From Spinacia oleracea (lineage: Eukaryota; Streptophyta; Magnoliopsida; Caryophyllales; Amaranthaceae), in contig NC_079489.1 in NCBI RefSeq assembly GCF_020520425.1, positions 19,120,001-19,184,000 of the forward strand: a stretch of DNA of 64,000 nt, given 5' to 3'. Within the stretch, counting starts at the first letter, position 1. Each line of letters starts with the position of its first letter. Shown piece after piece: positions 43,146-54,306 of the stretch. Made by a program: the position numbers and the translations under genes. The notes under the pieces were generated by a model, which saw only the letters and a program-made list of their open reading frames with translations, made no database searches and was not told the origin of the DNA.

Positions 43146-45861
43146 ATTAAAAACTACAATTGAAAAGAATAAACAAATAAATAACCATTCACAGTTTCTC
43201 TTAATAAACTTAAATTCTAGCATACATGCATAATTCAATGTTTATTAAGCATTTTATTCAAATTATGTGTTCCGGCAGGTGTGAATAAAATGATTCCAAG
43301 ATCCTAAAATCATTGAAGAACTAAGCACAGTTTGTCGACTTAATCCTAGAACATCTTAGGTAAGCAAAAGCCTTTTGCTAATAGTCTAGAAACTATTCTT
43401 GGTTGATAGGTACGTCTAAGAACTTATTAGGTAAACCTATCGAATTTGCCACGACATAAAAGGACTCCTTACTTATATCGTTGAGTTTCACCAAAACTAA
43501 CATGTACTCACAATTATTTGTGTACCTTGCCCCTTTAGGACCAATAAGTAACACCTCGCTGAGCGAAAACTATTACTAGATTGATGTAAAGGATATCCAA
43601 GCAAGTGTATATTTTGGCATGGCACCTTTTAACTCAATTTTTAAGTTTGGAACTTAAGGCTCTTACTATGTTGGTTAGATTTTAAGTGAACTAAAATCCT
43701 TAATCATGCAACATAATCAAGCTTTTGATCTCATGCATTTTAAGACATATTTAAAAGCAATAAATAACTTAAAACATGCATAAGATATTTGTGATCTAGT
43801 ATGGCCCGACTTCATCTTGAAGCTTTGACTTCAAAGTCCGTCTTGAAAATCTCCGTGGGAGGCACCATTTTCTTCAAATAGGATAAGCTATAACTAATTA
43901 CAACTATTTGATGGTTCGCAGACCATATTTGAATTGAAAAACAACTTTGGTACTTTAGACCAATTACATTCAAATTAATGGTACGCAGACCATATTTTCT
44001 ATCCTATTTGGGCCATACTAGTCACTTCATAACCTGCAAAACAGTACATATACAATATATACCATTCACCCATTCATTATCATGAATGGCCCACATAGCT
44101 GGTTAGTAAAACACATTATGCATCACGTAAACATTTGCAGCAATTAATCAAGGGCACCAATAATCTACCAATTATTCAGTCCTTATTAATTCTAATCAAG
44201 TTGTTTTAACCTTAAGGATTTGTAGACCTAATCAAGAGTTTATGACTAAAAAACGCTCCCACTTAAACCAATAAATTTATATACTTTACTAATTTTAAAC
44301 ATAAAAATGTATTTCTAGTCCAACCGGAAACATACAAATTTAATTAAAATTTAAAGCTCATATCAATTTATAATTGAATCCAGAAGTTTAATTTAATTCA
44401 GTCGTATTTAAATTAATTCATGATTTTAATTTTAGTAAAATAATTAGAATAAATAAAATTTATTATAATTACAATATTCAAAATTAAAATCCAAGAAAAT
44501 AATTTAAATTATTAATTTTAAAATTAATTAAAATTACGTGAACTGAAATTTTCAAATTAAACATTCAAAACGATCTTTAATCGTAACGCAAACACCCTAC
44601 GCGTTGCACGCCCATGGGCCGCACGCACACAGCCATTGCTGGCCATGTGCGCGCAGCCCATGCGCTCGTCGCATAGCTGCTGCATCCCCATCGCAAGCCT
44701 CCGCACGCATTGGTGCTCGCTGCGCGCGCCAGCGCTTGCTGGGCGCGCGACATCGCTCGCTGGGCGGGCGACATCGCTCGCTGTGCGCGCGAGCAATGCT
44801 GGGCGCAGCGCTCGTGGCACGCGAGCTTGCGCTCGCTGCGCGCGAGGCTGCGCGCTCTTGTGCGAGGCAGCGCGCGTTGTGGCGCAGCTCGCTTGCTGCC
44901 CACACGCGACTGCCTTGGCTCGCCCTTCGCCCATGCCCATTCGTCCATTGCTCGTGGCACACGACACAAGGCAGGGTTGCTGCCTTGTGCTCGTGCACTA
45001 CGCCCTTGCTCATTGCATTCGTGCCGCACGGGCGACGAGCTCCCTTGCTCGTCGTCGCATGCCCGCATTATACAACACCCCTTAAGGGTAACACGAAGCG
45101 TCCATTGCTTCGTGCGTGCAAGTTTTATGAACGAATCGCATAAAAATTTAAAATTTATATTTAAAATTAATGACAAATTAATAAATAATATTAATTTCAT
45201 AATTTTAGGGCGAAAAATCGAAAATTTATTATCCAATTGATTTCCGATTGTTATGGATTCAAGTCTAGGTCATAAAAATTTAAAATTTATCATAAATTTA
45301 CAATTTTTATGGTGGTTTTTAATCATAGGTTTCTAATTAAATTACAATTAATTATGAAAATCAAATTAATTCTAAATTATTCTAATTTTCAACAAATTAA
45401 TCATAATTACAAATTAGATTGCATAATTAACAAGACTAGGCATTCAAACTTGTTAAACATATGCAGTAGGTCAATCAAAAATTCAAGATTTATCAACAAG
45501 AATCGCAAATATTTAATTTAACATCTTAAATTTACGAAATTTTGCATTCGAAAAACTAAAACCTTCGAAAAGTCATAGTTAGGCTTCGAATTTGAGAATT
45601 CTGGGTTCGGCAGAAAAAAAAATTTTTTGTCAAAATTTTAGAATGCCTTTTACATGCGGAATTGACACAAAAATCACTCAATTCGGATGAGTAACGAAGA
45701 AACTGCCGAAAAACTGCGTACGTATAATTAAATAAACGCAATTTGCAATTAATTAACAATTACGAAAATTAATCACCCCTTTTAATTCTTGCAAATTTGT
45801 AATATTTAACCATGTTCATGCAATTTAGATTATGAAAATAATAAGGGGCTCGTGATACCAC
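43146..45861 (-). other. Long leader of the copia element with GC-rich block
   Basis: About 2.7 kb between the 5' LTR/primer-binding site and Gag. 44590-45110 is markedly GC/CpG-rich (repeated GCTCGCTGCGCGCGA-like phrases) in otherwise AT-rich DNA. It therefore lacks stop codons and shows long overlapping frames on both strands; these have no recognisable protein and are regarded as non-coding. The rest is AT-rich. Confidence 0.6.
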
Positions 45862-47281
45862 TTTTAGGTTATGATACATATGACATTACATAGATCATGC
45901 GGAAACAACCATTAACCCAGGACAACATATTATTTACACATAATCATATAGCATAATTTAGATGCATACTCTTTGTTGCGTGCCCTCCCTAGCTGCGCCC
46001 GAACCGAACAAGAACAAGTCTTTAGGACTCCAAGTGTCGTCCCTCCGTAGATAGTCCACAGCACGTCCGGATCCGCCTTAAGATTGACCAACTAGAATCG
46101 CCCTTAAGGTACTAGAAAATTTCGGCACTTTATGAGCAAGATGTGTGTTTTAATTTTCTCTCAAAAAACTCACTTTTGAATACTTTGAAACTTGTTATAA
46201 ATTGTGAGCCCTAGCCTCATATTTATAGGGGTATGGAAAGGGAATCGAAATCCTATTCAGATACAAATTAATTAAACCTAGAATCCTACAAGAACTCTAA
46301 TTTAATTAATTTATCAAATAGAATTAGGAATTTAATCATTAACCGAACTCTGCATGTTTTAGGAAACGTGCACGAACACAAACACTTGCACACACACGCA
46401 CGACTGCCACGATGGGCCCCATGCGTGCGCGCGAGCAGCAGCCCACACAGCGCCCGCGCGCGCTGCGCGCTGCGCGCGCTGCGCGTGCTGTGCGCGCTGT
46501 GCGCGCTGCGCAGCCTGCTGGGCCTGGCCTTGCGCTGGGCCTGGCGTGGCTGTTTGTGCGGCGCGCTTGGCTTGCTGGGCGATGGCCTGGCTTCGTGCTG
46601 GGCCTCGTCCGGCAGGCCTCGTCCGATGCTTATTCGTACGATGCGCTTCCGATTAAATTTTCCGATTCCGGAATTCATTTCCGATACGAACAATATTTAA
46701 TATTTCCGATTCCGGAATTAATTTCCGTTTCGAACAAATATTTAATATTTCCGTTTCCGGAATTATTTTCCGATTCCGGTAATATTTCCGATTCTGACAA
46801 TATTTCCGTTTCCGGCAATATTTCCGATTCTGGCAATATTTCCATTTCCGATAATATTTTCCGATACGTACCATGTTTCCGTTTCCGGCAACATCTACGA
46901 CTTGGATAATATTTATATTTCCGATACGATCCATATTTCCGTTTCCGGCAATATCATCGTTTCCGGAGTATTCATTTCTTGCCTGTGACGATCTTAGCTC
47001 CCACTGAAACCAAGATCCGTCGGTTCCGAATATTCATAGATGGAGTATTTAATGCCATTAAATACTTGATCCGTTTACGTACTATTTGTGTGACCCTACG
47101 GGTTCAGTCAAGAGTAAGCTGTGGATTAATATCATTAATTCCACTTGAACTGAAGCGGCCTCTAGCTAGGCATTCAGCTCACTTGATCTCACTGAATTAT
47201 TAACTTGTTAATTAATACTGAACCGCATTTATTAGACTTAACATAGAATGCATACTTGGACCAAGGGCATTATTTCCTTCA
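45862..47281 (-). repeat. 5' LTR of the copia element
   Basis: A constant offset of 8966 bp relative to the other LTR shows no internal indels. Differences seen include 37434/46400 (G/A), 37741/46707 (T/C) and several C/T changes inside the CpG-rich block. The inner terminus has lost its CA (…CCTAAAAG next to the primer-binding site). Minus-strand TATAAATA near 46218-46231 probably drives transcription. Confidence 0.9.
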
Positions 47282-47619
47282 ATTCTGACTCCGCAAATAA
47301 AGTGACGCCTTATACTGGCAATACGTCTGACCTGGATATGCCCATAGGTGCTCTAGAGAATAGCCCATATCACAATTCTCATACGAAGCGGCCACACTTC
47401 ACACCTACGTAGGTGAATCCCATCAAGTGTGAGCTACCTTCACACCACCAAAAATATGGTATGGGTTCATTAAGAGCCGTATGCTCAACCTCTTTCCGTT
47501 TGTAGCAAGCACATAATAACATCTATGAGATGGACAAATAAAATAAAATTGTGTGCTTCCGAATTATAACATAATGTCGCCCTTTGAACTATGAGAGTAG
47601 GAGTTCATTACTTTACAAT

Positions 47620-47783
47620 TCATCCAATGAGCCTCAAGCCCATCCCTTCCGATGTTTCCAAAACTAGTTTTCTAGACAGGTCTTTCGTCAACGGATCCGC
47701 AATGTTTATTTCAGACTTTACATAGTCTAGTGATATCACCCCACTTGACAACAATTCTTTGACGGTCTTATGCCTCAAACGAA
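47620..47783 (-). pseudogene. Old copia relic: C-terminus of Pol RNase H (right part)
   Basis: The minus-strand frame reads LRHKTVKELLSSGVISLDYV, then KSEINIADPLTKDLSRKL…GMGLRLIG and a stop: the end of a copia RNase H domain (DPLTK motif) from a lineage different from the young element. Only ~54 codons remain. The upstream part is lost at ~47785, where unrelated sequence begins. Confidence 0.75.
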
Positions 47784-47789
47784 TATTTT

Positions 47790-49877
47790 TACTTTATAGA
47801 TTCAAAACGTTATTTTTACTTTATTGAAATTTAACGAAAGAATTACATCGAAAATAATTTTTTGCTTCTTTTCAGACTCCAGTTTCTGGGATTTAATTGA
47901 AAGTTGTGATTTAGACTCGAACTTTCATTAATCTTCCTGATTATAACCCGTGTATGAATACAAGGAGGTGGCCTAGACTCAAAATAGTGACGTGGCGTAA
48001 GCCTATAACACTTGACCAAGCGACTCTCAGACTTAGGCTAACTGGACCATACCTTTCGTTGGTTGACACTTTAGATTTTAACCCTTGGGGTGTTCATTTG
48101 TCATGCACCATTTTGCTTGATGTTGGCAAGGTAGTCAGTTGGGGAGATCGAATTTTCATCTTTGCAAGGCTAGAATCATTAGTGCAGCTTCCCTCTTAGT
48201 GTGTATTGCTTTACCCCAATGGTAGCCTTATGGTATGCCGATTTGGGTATTTTCATGGTTGGTCATGTTGCATTCATGGAAAATCTTTTAGTCCGTACTT
48301 AGGAGTATTTCAAGGAGCGAGTGGCTCGAGAGGACTATGATAGTCGTAACCTAATGTGATCATAAGCCTTGAGGCCATTAATTTTTTTGTTGATGGTATT
48401 GACATCTTAGGTTCACTTTGGGGGTTGTGCGACTATGGGGGAATGATTTTCAGAATGTGACTGTTTCCATTTTGCAAATACTATAATATATTCTTTTTAT
48501 TGGTGAGAGAGAGTATTGAGGCCGTAGATTCTTAGCAAGGGATGACAATTACATAGGGGTGCTTATTGATTTAAATGTTAGGAAGGGAGACTCAATATGG
48601 TTTAACCTTTTAACTTGCGGAACGACACCAAGCATTATGACCGATTCTATGGATAAGACAACTAAGACTTAGGATTTAGATTGTACTTTGGCATAGCCTA
48701 GTCTAGACTCGGATTTTTTTTTTATTCGAACATTATTTTTCCTTGAAAACTTCGTTTGAACATTATTTTTTGAATACTTTGCCCATGTGACATTCACGGT
48801 TATTTCAATTAGTGTGCTCGGTTTTGGAGCCGAACATTGTCGTCATAGGAGGCCTAACAACGACACAAAGAGTTATTTTTATTTATTTTTTAGTCGCTTT
48901 TAGAATCGAGTTCCTTTTCATACGCCCTTGCAGCAATTTTTACGAAAAGTTTTTTTTTGCTACGTATATTTTTTTCACGTGGGCACCGAGGCTGGTGCGC
49001 CTGACCAAAAGGCCAGGCAGAAACTTCAGCGCCCAACGTAAGGCGTGAGAAATTCTGGCGCCCAGCCAGGGGCGTTGAAAATGCGTCCCTGGCTGGTTCT
49101 CGTTCTCTGTTTGCGTATACTTTTGTTTTTGCGACTTTAATTTTGCGTGCTTGCCTTATAACGTCCTTTACGCGTTGTGCAGCGTTCGTGGGATTCGTTA
49201 CAGGCCATCCCGAGCGTCGCTTATTTTTGTGGCGATCGTTCGGGTTTGCGGAACACGTATTTTGGTATAACTCTTTGGCCAATTGGTTTATGAATGTTTG
49301 GGCAATTTTTAAGGTCGTTGGTTTTCTAACATTGTTTGTCACACACGATCACATATTTCGCTACACATAACTAACATTACATCATGAGGCAATAATAATA
49401 TGTCATGTAGTTTATGATAGGCTTCTATGGGTAGTATTTGCGCCTGGCTTGGTACCGCTTCTATCGCAGATCCAACACATGCCCCGGTCGAGGTAGTGCC
49501 TTCAACAGACGAATTTCGCCCAAGAGGCCAATCGCGATGTAAGCCAAGGGGGCATGCACCGATGAGAGGGACCTAATGGGCGAGCGATTGGGTTTGGGAC
49601 GGGTGTACTACTAGCGAAAGTGCCGAGTGGACAACATTCGAAGCGTATGCACCCCCCGGTTGGCAATGGGTATCCTTAGTCCCGACTCCCGAGATGAAAC
49701 ATCCAAGGGAGCCAAGATTTGTTATGCGATTCTGTCCGTTCACATTAATATGCTGATTTTCAGGTCGTCCCAACTTGATGGGGAAATAAACGCGGGGTAG
49801 GATCGTTTCACCCTTCGGCTATTTTGATTACCTACGAGCACGAGTATTTCCTTCACTATCCCCAGTGGAGTCGCCAC
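47790..49877 (-). mobile_element. Leader region of a truncated Ty3/gypsy element
   Basis: It lies inside the gypsy LTR at 49878-51356. Directly next to that LTR the minus strand carries a primer-binding-site-like TGGCGACTCCACTGGGGA (49858-49875), as used by Tat/Ogre/Retand-type elements. No gag or pol domain could be recognised before the copia relic at 47783, so gag-pol and the second LTR are missing. Open frames such as 48890-49342 (minus) resemble nothing. 49020-49105 shares a GCGCCCAG…GGGCG motif with the LTR. Confidence 0.5.
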
Positions 49878-51356
49878 TGTGAGGGGGTCGAAAAAGCGCG
49901 AGGCTAATGCGTGACCTCGTCCCTCGTGGGTGTGACGTTTCTTTTTATCAAATCAAGTGTAATTGGATTTCCTGTGAGTTTACACCCAATTGACTAGTAA
50001 TATAGGAGTCGCCATTCAGTTTTTAACGACAATGAGAAAAAATGACAAAACCCGGTTATCGTGACATAAAGGGAGTGCAATTATGTTTGACCACGACGGC
50101 CGTAGGTTCCCTTGTGATCCCTGGTGTGGGGATCGCTCAACATACACCCGCAAGGTAGAGATTGAGGGTTCGGGGGACTGTAACTACCGAGAGGAGTACT
50201 CGCTCGTCGATAACTCCAGAGGCAGGATATCCTTACTAGCTCAGCATAAATAATTGATGGGACATGCGTTAACTATTAAATTAATCTGAGTTGATTTTAA
50301 TAATATGCAACATATAATACTAGATCGAGCGCGATTATCTGACTTAGATTGTATTAAGGGACCTAGCATGATAATCCAATTTTCCAAAAATATTATCTTT
50401 ATTAGGCGTGATAGAACAATCAGATTTAATTAGTTTAACATTTCATAAAAGGGCGAGAAAAGCGATTAAATCATGAAAAAGGGACACATTACGACGCACC
50501 CTTGAGAGGTGCGTCGCGGTTCTCAGAAAACTAACCACTTTGACTTTGCTATTTCTCCTTTTATTTAACGAATCTCAAACTACGGGACAGGATATGTTCT
50601 ATTCGATTTTTGGATCGATTGCGACAGAACACGTGATCAATTTCGCAGCGTGAGGCTTAGGCTTAGGGGTTAGAGTCAATACTCAGAATATGAATTGTGT
50701 GTTGTGTTTTTCACGTCGAACTTAGGGCCCTATTTATAGAAAAGAGTTCGTGGAAAGATAGAATTGTAGAACTCTAATCCATGAGGAATTAGGAAAGAAC
50801 ACGTCCTAGGTAATTTCAGCGCCCAGGGCTGGGCGTCAAAGATTTCGAACGCCCAGAATCCAGGCATTTTCAGCGCCCAGGGCTGGGCGTTGGAATTGAT
50901 GTTTGGGCCGTTTCTTTGTCAGATTCGGACTCTTAGAATCCGGAGTGTATGAGACTTTAATCGAGTCTTTTAGTGCGTATTAATTTTATGATGGAATGCA
51001 TCTGGGCCCATTACGAACTCTAGGCTCGTTAGGATTTTTAATTAATACGTAACTCTTATTTTTGAATCGTATTAGGAATAGGATTCTCTCGCAATTTCTA
51101 TCTCATTTAGGATTTATGTTGGAGTGCAACACCTAATTCTGACAGGTTTCTATATTTTATGACTTGCCACTTTTAACAACTTCCCATTACGGCAGTTACT
51201 ATTTTTAGCAGGTTTCCATAAATAGCAGGTTTCGGGTGAAATGAAAAGGGGAATTGAGATTCGTTATTTTATAGGAGATGCGTTGTCAAGTGGAGATTTA
51301 TGTTCTCATCATCGAACCTTCCCTTTCGGGAATGGGGACAAAAGTAGGTGTCTACA
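49878..51356 (-). repeat. 5' LTR of a Ty3/gypsy (Tat-like) element, 1479 bp
   Basis: Bounded by TG (49878) and CA (51356), with the primer-binding site outside its left end, which fixes the orientation as minus. A TATA box TCTATAAATA lies on the minus strand at 50731-50740. It contains two copies of the hairpin GCGCCCAGGGCTGGGCG (50819-50838 and 50872-50891). At 51356 it abuts a mariner-like transposase pseudogene that loses its C-terminus exactly here, so the element probably inserted into it. Confidence 0.75.
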
Positions 51357-52514
51357 GGTAAGTGAACAGGAAGATTCCAATTTCCCCATCAAATGTGCAC
51401 TCACCTTGTTCATTAAACCTTGGCCTTGCAACAACCCCGTGAACATGACTTTTGGAATAAACTTGCTTGAACTTGCTGATCTATACTTGCATTTTTCCCC
51501 CTTTGCTAGGTATGATCTTTGTGATTTCTTGCTTAAATAAAACCACTTTTCATCCAAATGCACAAATCATACATTGTGAAATATTTTTGTTTTGTTTCTG
51601 GTGTATTTCCCATTAGCAAGCCCGAAATCCATTGCAACCTACCCGTCATGTTTTCATCATTCAAACCGGGATGTAATGAATTTGTATGAGCCTTAATGAT
51701 TCCCCTTTTAACCATTCTATGGACTGTACTCTTTTCTATTCCGAGCATTTTTGCTAAATCTCTTAAACATGTTATGTCCCCCCATGTTAATACTTGTGAT
51801 GCTTTCAAGAGTAACTTCAATTCTTTTCCTACCGGAACTGTGAAATTTTGTACTTACATTGTATTTTGTGTTGGTTTCTTTCTGCTTCTTTGATGTGTTC
51901 CATAAGTTGCTTAAACATCTTCTTGACAGTCCGAATTCTTGTATTGCAGCCTTTATCGAGCCTTTCTTGACTTTCCCATCTTTTCCCAGTCCCCTGTTAA
52001 GTATCCAAATGAGGATATGCAGCCTATCAGCACTGCTGAGCTTGGTACGCTTATGAGGACGCCTTCCTCCCTGCCTTATTTCCGGATGAGTGGCTGCCTG
52101 AGAATGCTGTAAATCCAGCCCTGTTTCTACAATACTGCTTGCTGCCTGTGTATGTTGTTGCTCTGTTTCTGTCCCCTGTTTCTCTGTCCCTTGTTGCTCT
52201 GTTTCTGGTGGTTCCATATTTAAATCAAACAGGTAAGCTATATGATGTTCCGTATTCAAGTTCTTGTTGGTTCTATTAAAGAGTATGTCAAGCTCATCAT
52301 CATTTATTTCATCACCACTTGAAAAATTGTGGTTTTGATCCTCTTCACGTTCTTCATCCGGAAAGGCGGAAACCATGGCTGATTTAGATCGAAGTCTGAA
52401 GCCATCAAACCCAGGCGATGATGCTCTCCTCAAAAAGCTGGCTGCTCCCCCCCCCCCCCTTTTGTGATTTTTTTCTCTCTCTGTTTTGTTAAAAATTTTC
52501 TGAACAATCAACAA
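51357..52514 (-). pseudogene. Mariner-like transposase (plant MLE), frameshifted and truncated
   Basis: Three overlapping minus-strand frames follow each other: 52514→51800 (acidic N-terminus, then GGRRPHKRTKLSSADRLHI with a helix-turn-helix), 51820→51533 (second helix-turn-helix LRDLAKMLGIEKSTVHRMVK), and 51563→51357 (HLDEKWFYL, the segment with the first catalytic Asp of DD39D plant mariners). Two frameshifts, near 51800 and 51560, separate them. The remaining catalytic Asp residues are missing because the frame ends at the gypsy LTR (51356). Such transposases cut and paste elements with Stowaway-like ends. This one is dead. Confidence 0.8.
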
Positions 52515-52871
52515 ATGAAGTCGTATTTATATTGTGGGTGTGAGTCACAAGTTTCGAAATGTGAATTTGAGTAATCTGTGTGTTTTTCTAATATGTAATT
52601 CTATTGGAAGTTGCTGAGAAATAAAAACATTTTATTGGTCAGTTTGTTTTTGTATGGATAAGTGCTTGGCATAATAATTACTCATTTGTTATTGGCTTAC
52701 AACATCAACACTATTATCCAAACCCATTAACCGCTGTTTTTTTTGTTTTTGATTAAAATTTAAATAAAATATGTACTTTATCTTGAAAGTACAAACAATG
52801 ATTTAGCTTATCCTTTATCTTAACAACCGTGATTTTGGTCAAACGGGCACTATATTATGGGACGGAGGGAG
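51357..52871 (-). mobile_element. Mariner-like element, 5' half
   Basis: The outer end on the minus strand is CTCCCTCCGTCCCATAATAT with TA at 52872-52873. The transposase remnant follows after ~350 bp. The other half and second TIR are missing. The end matches the element at 1-220, making this the probable source family for that MITE. Confidence 0.75.
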
Positions 52872-52873
52872 TA

Positions 52874-53084
52874 GTATAGTTAGTGGAAAATGTGTCAACT
52901 TTTTGAGGGTAGTGGGGGGTGAGGGTGATTTTTTAATGTTTTTTTAGATGTTAGGAATACAAGTGAGACCTTAGGTAAGTGAGAGAAACAATACAAAATT
53001 AGAAAACATATGCTAGAAACGGGGCAAATATTCTAGGACGACTTTATAAGGAAAGCGATGTGAGTATTCCGGGACGGAGGAAGT
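52874..53084. mobile_element. Stowaway MITE, left-truncated
   Basis: The right end CGGGACGGAGGAAG is followed by TA at 53085-53086. The interior (GTTAGTGGAAAATGT…) is the inverse of part of the MITE at 2528-2843. The left terminus is replaced by the mariner end. Confidence 0.6.
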
Positions 53085-53114
53085 ATTAGACTTTACAAGT
53101 TGACAAGCATCTAC

Positions 53115-53426
53115 TCCCTCCGTCCCATATTTATAGTCTCGTTTGACTAAAAACACGAGTTTTAATAAAAATAGAATATAGTACATGGAAAAGTGGAATA
53201 AAGTACAAATGATGAATGAGTTGCATGAAAAAGTGGAATAAAGTACACGGGAAAGAGAATATAGTACATAGGAATGTGGAATATAGTACATGAGTGGAAT
53301 TTTCAATGCATTTTTAATTATTATACTACAAGAGAAAGTGGATACTTTAATAACCAAAATTAGATACATGACTATAATTTTGGAATGTCCGATTTAAAAA
53401 ACATTACTATTTTGGGACGGAGGGAG
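53115..53426. mobile_element. Stowaway MITE, 312 bp, hit by an LTR retrotransposon
   Basis: The left end CTCCCTCCGTCCCATATTTA after TA (53113-53114) and the right end TTTGGGACGGAGGGAG are inverted partners. The right TA is split by the retrotransposon: T at 53427 and A at 58341. The interior has repeated 'GTGGAATAAAGTACA' phrases. Confidence 0.85.
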
Positions 53427-53427
53427 T

Positions 53428-54213
53428 TGTAGGCACGAAAAATTTGTCTACGTGCCACATTGGATATTATTTGGGTCAAAAGTCAAAGTACTGATTAATT
53501 GACTCGAAAATCATTTTGACGGTTTCTTAAATTAATTGATTTGGGTTCTCATATTAATTTAGCCCATTTTAGTTATTTTAATAAAACCCGGATATAATTT
53601 AATGCTTAAACCTAACAAAATAGGTTAAATTGTTATAAACGGGTCACGACTATTAAGTCCGATTTTCGAAGCCCAAAACACAAAAAACCCTAAAATCTCA
53701 TGCACTCTATAAATACAAGGTTTTCATCTCATTTCGGGAGGTGGGAGAAAAGACGGCAAAACCTAAAACTCTCAAATCTCTCCCTGCCAGTCAAGTCACA
53801 ACTCTCTCCCTAGAAGAAGAACATCAAGCATTTAAATCGACGTGCCGTTCCATTCTAGAAGATCAACCTTAGACGAGATCAAGCCCGGAGGCCCTTATTC
53901 AAGAAGATCAAACCAGTTCGTGAGCAACAAAAAATCAACATCAAATAATCCCGGTGGAAGAAGAACAACAAGCATACAAAACTGACGTGTCGTTCTATTT
54001 CTACATCAACATTCTTGAACGAGATCAAGCCCGAAGGCCCTCATTCAAGTACAAATCAAATCAGTCCGTGAACAAAGTCAAATTCAACGTGGAGCTCGAA
54101 TCAGAGGAGCAAATATTAGAGATTGTACCCAGAAACTTCAAAAATCAATAAAATATATTTTGTTCACTATTTTGAGTTTATTATTTTTGCAGACTCTTAA
54201 ATTTGTGTTTACG
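53428..54213 (+). repeat. 5' LTR of the gag-only element
   Basis: TATAAATA at 53708-53715 probably sets transcription start near 53740. A 65-codon frame (53954-54151) is conserved in both LTRs but lies in the R/U5 part and resembles no protein. The AATAAAATA near 54148 is a likely poly(A) signal. The last base pair is CG rather than CA. Confidence 0.85.
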
Positions 54214-54306
54214 AATTTGGCACGCTCGGTGGGACGATTTCTACCTCTCATCTCTTTCTCCACAAATCCAATTACCGAAGTACTCTCGAGCCACAAAAGC
54301 GTCTAG

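Larger units (their letters stand above)
36896..47281 (-). mobile_element. Complete Ty1/copia LTR retrotransposon, Angela/BARE-like, 10,386 bp
   Basis: Two LTRs of about 1420 bp (36896-38315 and ~45862-47281) are colinear without indels apart from the inner terminus and differ at only a handful of sites. The 5-bp TSD ATTCT lies at 36891-36895 and 47282-47286. On the minus strand the primer-binding site TGGTATCACGAGCC (45847-45860, initiator-Met-tRNA type with one extra base) follows the 5' LTR, and a purine tract AAGTGGGAGAC precedes the 3' LTR at 38316. It encodes one uninterrupted Gag-Pol (39180-43145). Leader 43146-45861 is unusually long and contains a GC-rich block. Near-identical LTRs plus an open frame point to a recent insertion. 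The lineage call rests on integrase and RT phrases recalled from BARE/Angela-type elements. Confidence 0.9.

Noticed and set aside
39358..43233. Plus-strand frames of 60-170 codons antisense to gag-pol
   Set aside because: Shadows of the 1321-codon copia polyprotein.
44557..45240. Several overlapping long open frames on both strands (up to 219 codons)
   Set aside because: They arise from a CpG-rich, stop-poor block in the copia leader. All frames look equally open and none has a recognisable domain.
48890..49342. Minus-strand 150-codon frame (Lys/Arg-rich)
   Set aside because: Lies in the gypsy leader; no zinc knuckle or gag-like pattern, and it overlaps the hairpin motifs.
53954..54151. 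65-codon frame conserved in both LTRs (also 58076-58273)
   Set aside because: LTR duplication explains the conservation; it lies in the R/U5 region and has no recognisable domain.
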